Counted from the stretch's first letter, positions 26,286-36,031 are shown. The stretch: 64,000 nucleotides of DNA from CAVRUH01 sp963822595 (GCA_963822595.1 CAWGIG010000005.1:310001-374000), one strand, 5' to 3'. Numbers and translations are program-made. Notes: generated from the sequence alone by a model not told the origin.

Positions 26286-28682
26286 ATGAAGCTACCTTTA
26301 TCCTGGATTAAAGATATCATTGATATCAACCTTCCGCCCCATGAGATCGCTAAAATACTGACTCTTGCAGGTCTTGAAGTCGATGCTGTTATTCCGATAA
26401 AACCGGGTTTCGAAAAAGTTGTTGTCGGCCATGTCCTTGAAGTCAAAAAACATCCCGATGCCGAAAAGCTTTGTGTCGCGACTGTCTCCGATGGTAACGA
26501 AACCTTTCAAGTCGTTTGCGGCGCTCCAAATTGCCGAGCCGGAATAAAAACAGCTTACGCCACGGTAGGTTCCTCTCTTGAAGACGAAGACGGTAAGCCC
26601 TTTAAAGTCAAAAAAGCCAAACTACGCGGCGTGGAATCCAATGGAATGCTCTGTTCCTGGAAAGAACTCGGCCTCGGCAAAGATGCCGAAGGGATCATCG
26701 AATTCGATGAACACCTCAAGGTAGGCTCCGATGTCTCCGAAATGTATGAGGATGTGGTCTTTGAAATTTCTTTGACGCCAAATTTAGGACACTGCGCAAG
26801 CGTCATGGGAGTGGCCAGAGAGCTTTCTGCTGCCACCGGCATTCCTTTGAATCCACCCTTGATCTATGTGAAAGAAACTCCCGGAGATTCCATCAAAAAA
26901 ATGGTTTCGGTAAACGTCAAAGATAAAATAAAATGCCCAAGATATGCATGCAGAGTCATTAAAGATGTCACGATTGGACCCTCTCCCGATTGGCTCCAAA
27001 AGCGATTAGAGGCTTGCGATCTTAGGCCAGTCAACAATATTGTTGATGTTACAAACTATGTCTTGTTTGAATTGGGACACCCCATGCATGCTTTCGACGC
27101 CAATGATATCGAAGGAAATGAAATTGTCGTTCGCACTGCAGACTCCGGAGAAAAATTTATCACCCTCGATGATAAAGAACGGGTTCTAAATCAAGAAGAT
27201 CTTCTCATCTGTGACCAGAAAAAACCGGTGGCTATCGGCGGCGTGATGGGTGGCAAAAATTCCGAAGTCAAGGAAACCACGAAAACGATCATTTTGGAAT
27301 CGGCCTATTTCCTTCCGACCACTGTCCGTCGAACAAGCAAACGTCTTGGACTCCAATCCGAATCTTCCCGCCGTTTTGAACGGGGAGCAGATCCGAATAA
27401 TGTTCTTAAAGCGCTAGACAGGGCTGCAATGCTCATTCAAGAGCTTGCCGGTGGATCAGTTTGTGAAGGAGTTATTGATGTTAAGGAAAAAGATTTTCCT
27501 GAAAAAAATGTGACTTGCAGATTTAGTCTCATAAATTCCCTTCTAGGAACCCAGCTAAGTGTCAGTGAAGTTGAAGATTGCTTCCGAAAATTGGAAATGA
27601 AATCAGTATGGGATGGACAAAATACTTTCACAGTAACAGTGCCGACATATCGCGCCGATGTACTTGCAGAAATCGATCTCGTAGAGGAAGTAGCTAGGAT
27701 TTATGGCTATGAAAACATGCCGAAGAATCCGCCCAAGTATATCAATTCAACACTCAGCAACACTCCTGTTTATGAGATTGAGAAAGAGGTTCGAGAGCGT
27801 CTTCTAAACGAAGGTTTGCAAGAACTCATGACATGCGATTTGATTGGCCCTACGCTCTTGAATATCGTCCAAGAGACATTAATGCCCGAGGAAATGAATA
27901 TCAAAGTACTTAATCCCACATCGATCGAACAATCCATCCTTCGCACTTCTCTGTTGCCGGGCTTACTTCAAGTTGTTAAGTATAATATCGATCATCAAAA
28001 CCACAACATCAGCGGATTTGAAGTCGGAAACATCCATTTTAAACAGGGTGAGAAGTATAAGGAACGTTCCGTTGTCGGTATCCTTCTTACAGGACTCAAT
28101 CGCCCTCATCATTGGGATAGAAAACCTCAGGAAGTCGATTTCTTTGATTTAAAAGGAATCATTGAAAATCTTTTGGGAGAAATTGGTATGAAAAACCTCT
28201 CCTTCCAAAAGACAAGTCACACATTTTTCCATCCGGGGCGTCAAGCCGCCCTCACCATTGGACCCATGAATATAGGGACTTTCGGTGAAGTTCATCCGGC
28301 CATTTTGCGACGCTTGGATGTGACGCAACGCATTTATTTTGCTGAAATTGATTTGCAGCAGGTATTGCAAAATCGACCCGGAACACAAATGGCCCAGGAA
28401 TTGCCTATATTTCCGTGTTCTGAAAGAGACCTCACGATGACTCTGACCAAAGATATACCCATTAGTGAGATCTTTCAGGTGATCAGCAAAATGCAACTTA
28501 AGTATTTAGAAAAAGCGTCATTAATTGACGTTTACACAAGTGACAAAATCGGCAAGGATAATAAAAATGTCACCTTCCGTTTTGTTTTTAGAGATAACAA
28601 AAAGACAATAGCGCAGGAGGCTGTGGATGCCGAACATGCGCGAATCGTTTCTGAACTACAATCAAGTTATTCTAGGGGGTAA
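26286..28682 (+). CDS. pheT: Phenylalanine–tRNA ligase beta subunit
   Basis: A 798-residue, intact PheT. The N-terminal MKLPLSWIKDIIDINLPPHEIAKILTLAGLEVD is typical. An EMAP/OB tRNA-binding domain follows (VVGHVLEVKKHPDAEKLCVATV…VVCGAPN), then B3/B4 (LGHCASVMGVARELSAATG), B5, and a C-terminal ferredoxin-fold anticodon-binding domain (FPCSERDLTMTLTKDIPISEI…). It partners PheS, which is not in the window. In Chlamydia pheT is followed by CT476, and here too a MORN-type lipoprotein starts 2 bp after the stop. Confidence 0.95.
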   Translation: MKLPLSWIKDIIDINLPPHEIAKILTLAGLEVDAVIPIKPGFEKVVVGHVLEVKKHPDAEKLCVATVSDGNETFQVVCGAPNCRAGIKTAYATVGSSLEDEDGKPFKVKKAKLRGVESNGMLCSWKELGLGKDAEGIIEFDEHLKVGSDVSEMYEDVVFEISLTPNLGHCASVMGVARELSAATGIPLNPPLIYVKETPGDSIKKMVSVNVKDKIKCPRYACRVIKDVTIGPSPDWLQKRLEACDLRPVNNIVDVTNYVLFELGHPMHAFDANDIEGNEIVVRTADSGEKFITLDDKERVLNQEDLLICDQKKPVAIGGVMGGKNSEVKETTKTIILESAYFLPTTVRRTSKRLGLQSESSRRFERGADPNNVLKALDRAAMLIQELAGGSVCEGVIDVKEKDFPEKNVTCRFSLINSLLGTQLSVSEVEDCFRKLEMKSVWDGQNTFTVTVPTYRADVLAEIDLVEEVARIYGYENMPKNPPKYINSTLSNTPVYEIEKEVRERLLNEGLQELMTCDLIGPTLLNIVQETLMPEEMNIKVLNPTSIEQSILRTSLLPGLLQVVKYNIDHQNHNISGFEVGNIHFKQGEKYKERSVVGILLTGLNRPHHWDRKPQEVDFFDLKGIIENLLGEIGMKNLSFQKTSHTFFHPGRQAALTIGPMNIGTFGEVHPAILRRLDVTQRIYFAEIDLQQVLQNRPGTQMAQELPIFPCSERDLTMTLTKDIPISEIFQVISKMQLKYLEKASLIDVYTSDKIGKDNKNVTFRFVFRDNKKTIAQEAVDAEHARIVSELQSSYSRG

Positions 28683-28684
28683 CC

Positions 28685-29665
28685 ATGCGTTCAAGCATAT
28701 TTATGGGTTCTATAGCCGTATTGGCACTAAGCACAGCCTGCACTGTCTCCGATCCCTGCTGCGATGAGGGAATGGAAGTGGTAAAACAATCTTATGTACA
28801 CAAATACGGCGTCGAAGTCGACCCTGTAAGTTGGAATCAGCGTGGAGGCCACGGTCAAGTGGTGACGACTCAAAAAAATGGCGTCACAGTCAGTCAAAAT
28901 TACGTCGATGGGATCCTTCAAGGGGACACGACATACACATTCCCACACAGCACTGCAATTGAAAAAATTGCCTCCTATGATAATGGTAATCTAACTGCTG
29001 AAACAGTTTATTTTCGCTCTGCAGGACAAAAAATGATGACCGAATACAATGTATCGCGTCCTGAATATTTGGTTATCACCCAGTGGTATGAAAATGGAAC
29101 ACAGCGCAGTCGCGAAACTTTTAACAACGACCGCATTGATGAAGCCATCTACTACGATTTAAAAGGCCAGCAGGAATCTAAAGTAGCGAACGGAACCGGT
29201 GATCGCTATGAAAGAGACGATCTTGGCGAACTTGTTTCATCGGATAAATATGTAGAGGGGGAATTAGTTGAAACCACTTATTATTACCCCCATCGATCCC
29301 ATAAAGAAGTTATTCCCTACGTGAATGGCACCATCCAGGGAACCAGAAAATTCTACTTCGTAGGCGGAGATCCGGATAGATTCGAAGAATGGACAAATGG
29401 TCGCCAAACAGGAATGACAACGGTATTTCAGCATGGTGAAAAAATTGCCGAAGTTCCTTATGTGAATGGCATCAAGAACGGATTGGAAAAGCGTTACCGC
29501 GATGGTGAGTTTATTGTCGAAGAGTTAACCTGGGTGAATGGAAAGCAGCATGGTCCTCACACCACCTATATTGGTAGCCAAAGCGATGTAGATTGGTTCT
29601 TCAACGACAGACGTGTGACTAAAGCGCAGTTTGACAGAATGTCTGTGCCGCAGATGCGCGTCTAA
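28685..29665 (+). CDS. MORN/YwqK-repeat lipoprotein (CT476-like)
   Basis: A 326-residue protein. MRSSIFMGSIAVLALSTACTVSD is a lipoprotein signal with lipobox LSTAC. The body is a run of about ten MORN_2/YwqK-type repeats of the form 'WYENGTQRSRETF…DxxhdEAIYYDLKGQ', 'PYVNGTIQGTRKFYF', 'PYVNGIKNGLEKRYRDGE', 'TWVNGKQHGPHTTYI'. Such repeats form beta-hairpin solenoids. The start overlaps the pheT region closely (2-bp gap), matching the order CT475–CT476 in C. trachomatis (recalled). Probably an envelope protein; function unknown. Confidence 0.82.
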   Translation: MRSSIFMGSIAVLALSTACTVSDPCCDEGMEVVKQSYVHKYGVEVDPVSWNQRGGHGQVVTTQKNGVTVSQNYVDGILQGDTTYTFPHSTAIEKIASYDNGNLTAETVYFRSAGQKMMTEYNVSRPEYLVITQWYENGTQRSRETFNNDRIDEAIYYDLKGQQESKVANGTGDRYERDDLGELVSSDKYVEGELVETTYYYPHRSHKEVIPYVNGTIQGTRKFYFVGGDPDRFEEWTNGRQTGMTTVFQHGEKIAEVPYVNGIKNGLEKRYRDGEFIVEELTWVNGKQHGPHTTYIGSQSDVDWFFNDRRVTKAQFDRMSVPQMRV

Positions 29666-29671
29666 TGACGT

Positions 29672-29697
29672 AGCTCGACGTGTCCTCACGTCGAGCT
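29672..29697. terminator. Bidirectional hairpin between convergent genes
   Basis: AGCTCGACGTG (29672–29682) and CACGTCGAGCT (29687–29697) form a perfect 11-bp stem with a TCCT loop. It sits in the 39-bp gap between two convergent stops. There is no long U-tract on either side, so it may block read-through or shield mRNA ends. Confidence 0.65.
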
Positions 29698-29704
29698 CTC
29701 TCGA

Positions 29705-30295
29705 TTAATTTTTTGAAATATGATCCCGAGAACTATTGATAAATTTTTCCCATTTTTCATCTTTTGCCAATGGATCAAGAAGATCGCTACTGACTCCTAT
29801 TTTTGTGTAATAATCTTGGAGGTTGGCTTCTGTTATATTGCCAACATGGCTTTCTTTTTCCAGGCTTTCAGCTGTTTCTTTAGAAAAGCGCTTCCAGGGT
29901 ATTCCTGAAATTTTTTTAACTGACGTTTTTAATTGGGGATCAGAGAAAATATAAGTGAGCATTTGTAAAGAATTCACATTAGAAATTCTACTTCCGGCCT
30001 TTTCCAAATTGCTCTTTTCGAACATGAGCGAAAAATCGGACTTCGTTGCAAGGGTATTGATAATATAGCTTATGTCATGCTTTTCTGCATCAGACAATGG
30101 TGCGTTGTAATCGGTCTTTGGAGAATGGGTGGCCTGTGGGGCCTTACGGGAATCATCCGTTCTCGAAGCTAGTTCCGTCGAAGTTTCCTGAGGTGGCCTA
30201 ACTGACCAATCATTAAATGTAATCAACGAAACAACCAGGATTAATGGCAAAGCAACAACCAGGGAAGTAGTGAAAAAATTAAAACGCATAACCAT
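29705..30295 (-). CDS. Secreted or membrane-anchored protein of unknown function
   Basis: A 196-residue protein starting MVMRFNFFTTSLVVALPLILVVSLITF, an uncleaved anchor or signal peptide. A Pro/Ser/Thr-rich linker with many charges follows (about residues 32–65), then a helical domain (DAEKHDISYIINTLATKSDFSLMFEKSNLEKAGSRI) that reads like a compact cytosol-free alpha-bundle. No cysteines, no recognised family. The start could be Met1 or Met3. It is convergent with the MORN lipoprotein gene and downstream of nothing obvious on its strand. Intact. Confidence 0.55.
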   Translation of the reverse strand: MVMRFNFFTTSLVVALPLILVVSLITFNDWSVRPPQETSTELASRTDDSRKAPQATHSPKTDYNAPLSDAEKHDISYIINTLATKSDFSLMFEKSNLEKAGSRISNVNSLQMLTYIFSDPQLKTSVKKISGIPWKRFSKETAESLEKESHVGNITEANLQDYYTKIGVSSDLLDPLAKDEKWEKFINSSRDHISKN

Positions 30296-30357
30296 CTCCT
30301 TTTTATTTAATTATTATTTTAAATCGTTGATTGTTGTCAACTAGAAGGTAGAGGTTA

Positions 30358-30391
30358 TGTTTTGTCCATGACGTCCATGTCGTCCATTCGA
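30358..30391. repeat. Single arm of the GTCCATGNCGTCCAT repeat family
   Basis: The stretch TTTTGTCCATGACGTCCATGTCGTCCATTCG is the same short-motif family as the palindrome at 59346–59492, but here only one arm is present. It lies 19 bp from the uup stop. It may be a decayed or incipient palindrome. Confidence 0.6.
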
Positions 30392-30409
30392 ATTTGACTG
30401 TTTAAACAA

Positions 30410-32182
30410 CTATTCAGGATTAGCTTTCTTTTCGAGAAATTCCCATCGCTCATAGAGGGTCTCTAGAGTTTTCTGGGTCTTTTCGATTTCCTTATAGATA
30501 TTATGGTCTGAGGATTCAACCTTCTTTATTAGCTCTTCCAAAGCCAATTCGGTGGCATGGATGACCCCATGAATCCTGTCGAATTCATGCTGCTCTGTAA
30601 ATGTCAGCTTTTTCTTCGGCTGGCTTGGCTTGGGCGTCCCTGCAGGTTTGGTTTCCTTAGCCTTAGCTTTTGCTTTCTCTTGCTTGCAGGCTTCTTCCCA
30701 TTGAGCATAATCTGCAAAAAGTTGGCTCTCGCAGTTTTCTCCAAGGCCAATCACTTGGGTACACACACGGTCCATAAGATAACGATCGTGAGAGATCAAA
30801 ACCACGGCACCCGGAAATTCCTTAATGCTGTCTTCAATGACTTCCAAAGTAGGAATATCCAAATCGTTCGTAGGTTCATCGAGGAATAAAACATCGGCAG
30901 GCTCTAACATCAGTTTCGCAATCAATATACGGGCTCTCTCCCCGCCAGATAAACAGTTTACAGGAAGCTCAAGGCGTTCCGAAGAAAATAAGAACTTTCT
31001 GGCAAAGCCGTTGACGTGAATAGGACGTCCCAAGTAAGTCACCATATCGCTATTAGGAGCAAGAGCTCGTCTTAGGCTGACATCTGTCGGAATGCGTTCA
31101 CGATGCTGATCGAAATAAACAAGGCGGAGTTCGTCGGCATATTTGATCGTTCCCATATCCGGCTGTATCTGCTTTGCTAGCATGCGCATGAGGGTCGTTT
31201 TACCGGTTCCGTTTGCTCCAACAATTCCCAAGCATGTTCCTGGAGATAGTGTGATATCGATGTTTTTGAAAAGGTCTTTTCCGCCAAGAGATTTAGCGAC
31301 GTTTTTGGCGACTAGAAGCTTTCTGGTAGCTCTTTCTGAAGAAGCAAAATCAATATCGACTCGCTCTTTTTTATTGCGCTGTTTTAAGTTGCTTAATTCT
31401 TCGATCAATCCATTCGCTCTATCGATGCGCGATTGCGATTTTGTTGTACGCGCTTTTGGAGATCTGCGAAGCCAATCGATTTCATCTTTGACAACACCTC
31501 TGAGGGCTCTTTCTTGTTCTTCTTGACCGCGGAGGAATTCTTCTCTTTGCTCGACGAAGGAGCTTAAATTGCCTTCAGCAGTGAGAATCCCTTGCGGGTA
31601 GCATTTGTTTAATTCCATGATTCGGTTGGTGACATTTTCCAAAAAGTAGCGATCGTGGCTGACGACCATGAAAGTGACAGCTTCGCGTTTAAGAAATTGT
31701 TCGAGCCATAAAATTCCTTCGAGATCCAAGTGGTTCGTTGGTTCGTCAAGTAAAAGGAGATCGGGATTTTTCATCAGAGCAACAAGAATATCTAATCGTT
31801 TTTTCCATCCACCGGATAATTTGGAGGCTAGTTGATCATTATCGACAAAACCTGCTTTGCTGAGAAGGATGCGTGCTCGTGTGTGACGTTCGTAGTCGTC
31901 GCCTTCAGTAGCGCTTTTAACCAGGACATTTTCCACAGATTCGGCGGGGAATTCGGGTTCTTGGGAGGAGTAGCCAACCCGTAGGCCGCCGCGTCGTGAA
32001 ATTTGGCCATTGTCTTGGGGTTCGACTCCCATGAGGATTTTGAGTAGGGTAGATTTTCCGGCGCCATTAGGACCCACGATGCCGATGCGGTCGCCTTCTG
32101 ACACTGTGAAAGAGATCCTTTCAAAGAGGTTTTGGGAGCCAAAGGCTTTACCAAGATTCTGTATTCCAATTAAAAGTGACAT
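30410..32182 (-). CDS. uup: ABC-F family ATPase (Uup type)
   Basis: A 590-residue protein with two ABC domains and no membrane helices. Domain 1: GPNGAGKSTLLKIL, signature LSGGWKKRLDIL, LLLDEPTNHLD. A linker helix follows with many charged residues (REEFLRGQEEQERALRGVVKDEIDWLRR). Domain 2: GANGTGKTTLMRML, LSGGERARILIAK, LFLDEPTNDLD. The C-terminus is a charged coiled coil (IHATELALEELIKKVESSDHNIYKEIEKTQKTLETLYERW), the hallmark of Uup. Uup-type ABC-F proteins act on ribosomes or branched DNA. It is the last gene on its strand before a repeat fragment and is intact. Confidence 0.9.
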   Translation of the reverse strand: MSLLIGIQNLGKAFGSQNLFERISFTVSEGDRIGIVGPNGAGKSTLLKILMGVEPQDNGQISRRGGLRVGYSSQEPEFPAESVENVLVKSATEGDDYERHTRARILLSKAGFVDNDQLASKLSGGWKKRLDILVALMKNPDLLLLDEPTNHLDLEGILWLEQFLKREAVTFMVVSHDRYFLENVTNRIMELNKCYPQGILTAEGNLSSFVEQREEFLRGQEEQERALRGVVKDEIDWLRRSPKARTTKSQSRIDRANGLIEELSNLKQRNKKERVDIDFASSERATRKLLVAKNVAKSLGGKDLFKNIDITLSPGTCLGIVGANGTGKTTLMRMLAKQIQPDMGTIKYADELRLVYFDQHRERIPTDVSLRRALAPNSDMVTYLGRPIHVNGFARKFLFSSERLELPVNCLSGGERARILIAKLMLEPADVLFLDEPTNDLDIPTLEVIEDSIKEFPGAVVLISHDRYLMDRVCTQVIGLGENCESQLFADYAQWEEACKQEKAKAKAKETKPAGTPKPSQPKKKLTFTEQHEFDRIHGVIHATELALEELIKKVESSDHNIYKEIEKTQKTLETLYERWEFLEKKANPE

Positions 32183-32295
32183 GTTTTTCTATTTTAAAAT
32201 TAATGATATACGAAGATTATACCATCAACTTTTAATAAAAGTCAAATATTTTATTTAAAAATGAATCTATACATCATTCAAGATCGTGAAGGGTT

Positions 32296-33346
32296 TCACC
32301 AGAGATCACCGAGAGCTGAAAAATCTTTTTTTTCTTGAGGTTGTTCTTCGATTCCGAGCCCCTTTAAAAAAGTGTCTATTTTTTCTTTTTGCTGGGTAAG
32401 TCGTAACTGAAGAACATCTTTTTTTTCTCCGTATGTACCCGGAAGTAAAACTTCGAAGATTTCTTGGGTGTTATCCAAAATTCTAGTTAGAAAATAGGGT
32501 GTATCTTCTTTAGAATCATCCCCACAATCCGTTTCTTGCAAGCTACCTGAAAACTGTATGTTCTTTTCATTACTGAAGTGAGCGTTCATTAATACACTCA
32601 TTTCCGAATGACTTGTGGCATCTCTGATGAAAGAAGCCTTATAGTTTCTGTTTGCATTACGTTCCGTGCCGACTCGAACCATTATTTTTTTTATACTAGC
32701 CGGTAACTCATGAAAGAAATTATTTATGGAAGTAATATGATTTCCAGATAAGCCCTGATAATTTATTGTTAATATAACTGATTCAACATTTAGGATTCCC
32801 TGGAATATTTCTTCGGCTTTGGCGCTTATTTTTTCAGCAATATTTACAGAATCGCAAGTTTGAATTTCCAAGAAGTTGAAAGTGTCATGATGAAGCTTTA
32901 GGGTACTCACTTCCGAGTTTATACCTGTTTTCCGTGATTTTTCAAGGTGACAAACATCCTTCAACACTTCCACCAATGTTGTTTTTCCTGAATTAATCGG
33001 TCCTATTACAATAACATTATGTACATGAGGATCGCGATCAATTTCCTCATCGCTAACATAGTTAATTTGGACGTTTTGTTTTGCAATTTTAAAAACTTTT
33101 TCAAACAAAACATCATCAAAGATTTGATTTTCTATGGCTTCCCACGCAACGGGAAAATTTTCGCTTAGATCTGTTGATTTCTTTTGGTTCCAGATGGTGC
33201 CGCTGTAGATGCTTAAATAGGAATCGCAAAACGCGTTGAAAGATGTTCAATATGCGGGTATGTAATTCAGGCTGGCCTGATTGATTGAAATCCACCGAAT
33301 AAAATTCACGATTAAAACTGAATGTACCGGCACGATTGATTATCAT
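32296..33346 (-). pseudogene. P-loop GTPase-like protein, copy 1, one frameshift as sequenced
   Basis: A paralogue of the gene at 33374–34360, lying directly behind it. The N-terminus MIINRAGTFSFNREFYSVDFNQSGQPELHTRILNIFQRVLRFLF matches the paralogue. One extra base in CTATTTAAGC (about 33211) shifts the frame, after which IYSGTIWNQKKSTDLSENF and the P-loop GPINSGKTTLVEVLKDVC continue. Downstream are LEIQTCDSVNIAEK (a possible switch II region) and GTERNANRNYK. Ras-like GTPase folds have GxxxxGK[ST] and a NKxD motif; the latter is not clear. Substrate and role unknown; a gene-duplicate effector is one possibility. Confidence 0.65.
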
Positions 33347-33373
33347 AAAAATATTCCTTATTTAAAAATGTTC

Positions 33374-34360
33374 CTATACATCATTCTGGGGTTCTTTTTT
33401 CATACCGAGACCTGTTAAAAAAGCGTCTACTTTCTTTGCTAGCTCATCGGATCGTATCTCAAGAATTTCATTTTTTTCTTCATTTGTCAATGTATCCGGC
33501 AGTAAAACTTTAATGATTTCTTGGGTATTTGCGTATATATATTTTTGATAAGGTATAATAAATTTTTTGGATTGATTCGTACAATCTGTCTCTTCTAAGC
33601 TACCTGAAAAAAATATGTTATTTTCATTTTTTAAGTGATTTTGCATTAACATAATCATTTCCCTTTGTTTGTTGCACTCATTTATGTATTCGATTTCAAA
33701 ATCTTCTCTTAAACGTTCGGTATTGGTGACAACATGTATTTTTTTTATTTCAGGTGGTAACCCATCCAAGATGTCATATATTACATTAAGATAGCTATGT
33801 GGCAAACCGTGATGATAAGATATTGTTGATATAACTGAGTCAATATTTTTGAAGCCGTTGCCTTGGAATATTTCTTCTGCTTTAGTGCGTATTACTTCTA
33901 AAACATCGTCATTAGTGTATGTTGATATTTCTAAGAATCGAAAGGTGTATTTACCAAGTTTTAGTGTATTTACTTCAGCTGGGGTTTCATGGTTCTTTTT
34001 TGGAAGATGACAAATATCCTTTAAGACCTCAACTAATGTTGTCTTTCCCGAATTTAATCCCCCTAGCACGACAATATTTAGAGTCAAGGGTTGTCTAGCA
34101 ATCTTGAAAACTTTTTCAAACAAATCATCATCAACGATTTGATTTTCTATTGCTTTCCATGCGTCGGGAAATTTTTTGCTTAGTTCGGTTGATTTCTTTT
34201 GGTTCCAAATGGTATCGCTGTAGGCGCCAAATAGGAATCGCAAAACGCGTTGAAAGATGTTCAAGATGCGAGAATGTAACTCTGGTTCGCCTGCCTGATT
34301 GAAATCCACCGAATAAAATTCCCGATTGAAACTGAATGTACTAGCATGATCGATTTTCAT
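33374..34360 (-). CDS. P-loop GTPase-like protein, copy 2
   Basis: A 328-residue intact paralogue of the preceding gene. MKIDHASTFSFNREFYSVDFNQAGEPELHSRILNIFQRVLRFLFGAYSD precedes a P-loop VVLGGLNSGKTTLVEVLKDICHL at about residues 107–129. The core then runs LKLGKYTFRFLEISTY (Walker B-like strand) and IHVVTNTERLREDFEIEY, where NTER sits at the place of the GTPase NKxD. The N-terminal ~100 residues are specific to this pair. The C-terminus ends with a charged helix. No signal peptide. I cannot name the family beyond P-loop NTPase of the Ras/small-GTPase type. A promoter lies 32 bp upstream. Confidence 0.65.
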   Translation of the reverse strand: MKIDHASTFSFNREFYSVDFNQAGEPELHSRILNIFQRVLRFLFGAYSDTIWNQKKSTELSKKFPDAWKAIENQIVDDDLFEKVFKIARQPLTLNIVVLGGLNSGKTTLVEVLKDICHLPKKNHETPAEVNTLKLGKYTFRFLEISTYTNDDVLEVIRTKAEEIFQGNGFKNIDSVISTISYHHGLPHSYLNVIYDILDGLPPEIKKIHVVTNTERLREDFEIEYINECNKQREMIMLMQNHLKNENNIFFSGSLEETDCTNQSKKFIIPYQKYIYANTQEIIKVLLPDTLTNEEKNEILEIRSDELAKKVDAFLTGLGMKKEPQNDV

Positions 34361-34391
34361 AGAAATTCCATTATTTAAATATTAATTATCG

Positions 34392-34421
34392 ATTATAATA
34401 TAAAGATTTTATTAAAATCAA
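34392..34421 (-). promoter_or_regulatory. Candidate promoter of the GTPase-like pair
   Basis: On the reverse strand TTGATT (34416–34421), an 18-base spacer and TATAAT (34392–34397) precede the start at 34360 by about 32 bases. Confidence 0.5.
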
Positions 34422-34437
34422 GGCTTTATTGCGAATT

Positions 34438-34479
34438 AAAGGACATAAAACTGCTTTTAAAAACGATTCTATGTCCTTT
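34438..34479 (-). terminator. Hairpin after the MATE transporter gene
   Basis: AAAGGACATA (34438–34447) pairs with TATGTCCTTT (34470–34479), 20 bp beyond the stop. The motif is close to the one after the ndk pair (AAAAGGACAA). The U-tract is short, so the strength is uncertain. Confidence 0.45.
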
Positions 34480-34498
34480 GGTCTTTTATGTCTTTTTC

Positions 34499-35902
34499 TT
34501 ATGCAGCAGAGGAGTCCCCGAAAAGTGCCCCTTTATTCCAGTTGCCTTTAGCAAACCTTAAATAGCAGATTCCTGTCGTAGCAGCTGCGTAAATAAGCCA
34601 TACCCAGAAGCATACATCAACGGGCAGCTTCATCACTGTAAACAGCTGATATGTCGGTAAAAGCAGCAACGACCATGTCGCTAATACGCTCACCATCAAG
34701 ATAAACACAGTGTCACCGGCAGCTCTAAGCACTCCATAAAGCAGGCAGCGGATATTTTCTAGCGACAAATAGGCCCAAATGACCACTAAGCTCTGCAGGA
34801 GATATCCACGAGCTTCAAGAATCTGAGCGCTCGTTAACGCAGATAGTGCTCCGACGTTATCGAGTCCTTCAGGATCTTTAAGAAAAAGATCGACGATCCA
34901 ATCTTTTCCTACAAACAAGAGACCAAACAATGCTATGCTAAACAAACTGATAATTTTCAATCCTGATTTAAAGCAGCGGCGAACTTCTAAAATATCGCCA
35001 CGCCCCATCAGGTTTCCGGCAACGCTGGAAATGCCATGTTCCATGCCGATACCGAACCAGAAAACAGCCATCAATAAGCTTTGTCCGACACTCGCGACTA
35101 AAATATGAATGGCGCTGAGATTGCCTAACAAAATATAAATGGCTCCCCAAGCGCTCAGCTCTAATAACGCGCCTAAAGACTCAGGTCCACCTACTCGGAT
35201 GCAGCTCCAAAGCGTATTCCAGTGAATAGCGAATTTTCCTGTTCCAAATTTTTGACGTGCTTCTCTTTGCAAAAACAAGTAAAAAAGAACGCTGAGCTGC
35301 ACGGCTAGGCCAATTCCTGTGGCGATGCACGCCCCCGCAAGTCCGAGACTCGGGATGTCACCCCAACCAAAAATCAGAATGGGGTCCAGCACTAAATTGA
35401 TCAAATTCGCTAACAGAGTTAACCAGGTAATGACTTTGGTTTGTCCGCGACCAATGAAGAAGCCGTTTAATGCTCCGATCATGCATGTCAAAGGGCTAAT
35501 AGCCATGGTCCAGCGGTAAAACTCGATTTGTTCTTGGGCGATCGGTGAACCGTTGAAAAGGAGTGGCGCTAGCCAAATGCCCGCTGCTGCAAATGGGATG
35601 CAGAAGAGAACGCTTAGCCAGATCATCTGCCAAATAGGCTGTCCGATTTGGTTATAGCGTCCAGCACCATTGTGGTGAGCGACAAAGACCCCGGCGATAT
35701 TCGTGAGGGATTGTCCGCCAAAAGTAATTGCCCAAGCGGAAGTACCCGCGCTAGCGGCAGCACCGAGCGCCGCGGCGGAGAAGCCGGCTAGGAAGAGTCG
35801 GTCGACTGTAATCATCCCTAGGAGGGATAAGAATGATAGTATCATTGGAAGCGAAACGCGCCAAAGCGTTCTCATGCTTCCGTCTTTTATTTCAAAAGCC
35901 AT
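34499..35902 (-). CDS. MATE family multidrug/cation efflux transporter
   Basis: I start at ATG 35902 (MAFEIKDGSMRTLWRVSLPMILSFLSLLGMITVDRLFLAG), 467 residues; the upstream in-frame extension is unlike MATE proteins. About twelve membrane helices in two bundles are visible: VSLPMILSFLSLLGM, FVAHHNGAGRYNQIGQPIWQMIWLSVLF, GALNGFFIGRGQTKV, GVLRAAGDTVFILMVSVLA. The paired 'G..NG.f.g.G.t' and 'G.lra.Gdt' repeats are MATE hallmarks. It would export toxic organic cations or metabolites by H+/Na+ antiport. A structured leader lies upstream (35959–36031). Confidence 0.88.
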   Translation of the reverse strand: MAFEIKDGSMRTLWRVSLPMILSFLSLLGMITVDRLFLAGFSAAALGAAASAGTSAWAITFGGQSLTNIAGVFVAHHNGAGRYNQIGQPIWQMIWLSVLFCIPFAAAGIWLAPLLFNGSPIAQEQIEFYRWTMAISPLTCMIGALNGFFIGRGQTKVITWLTLLANLINLVLDPILIFGWGDIPSLGLAGACIATGIGLAVQLSVLFYLFLQREARQKFGTGKFAIHWNTLWSCIRVGGPESLGALLELSAWGAIYILLGNLSAIHILVASVGQSLLMAVFWFGIGMEHGISSVAGNLMGRGDILEVRRCFKSGLKIISLFSIALFGLLFVGKDWIVDLFLKDPEGLDNVGALSALTSAQILEARGYLLQSLVVIWAYLSLENIRCLLYGVLRAAGDTVFILMVSVLATWSLLLLPTYQLFTVMKLPVDVCFWVWLIYAAATTGICYLRFAKGNWNKGALFGDSSAA

Positions 35903-35958
35903 TGAAGTATCCTTAAAAGAATAATAATTTAAAAAAGTATAACTTATAACGCGCAAAC

Positions 35959-36031
35959 GTCACCTTTTGTAAAGGGACGTCGTCATGGAGACACCTCGGA
36001 GGCGTCCAAAGCAGATCGGCTTTTCAGCCGA
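35959..36031 (-). promoter_or_regulatory. Candidate structured RNA leader of the MATE gene (three tandem hairpins)
   Basis: Read on the reverse strand, three hairpins follow in order. TCGGCT-GAAA-AGCCGA (36031–36016) has a GNRA tetraloop. GACGCCT-CCG-AGGTGTC (36006–35990) has one wobble. GTCCCTTT-ACA-AAAGG(T)GAC (35978–35959) has one bulge. They lie 57–129 bases before the MATE start, in the same orientation and downstream of a candidate promoter at 36093–36122. The GAAA loop exists only in this orientation, which favours RNA on this strand. I match it to no known riboswitch class. Confidence 0.35.
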
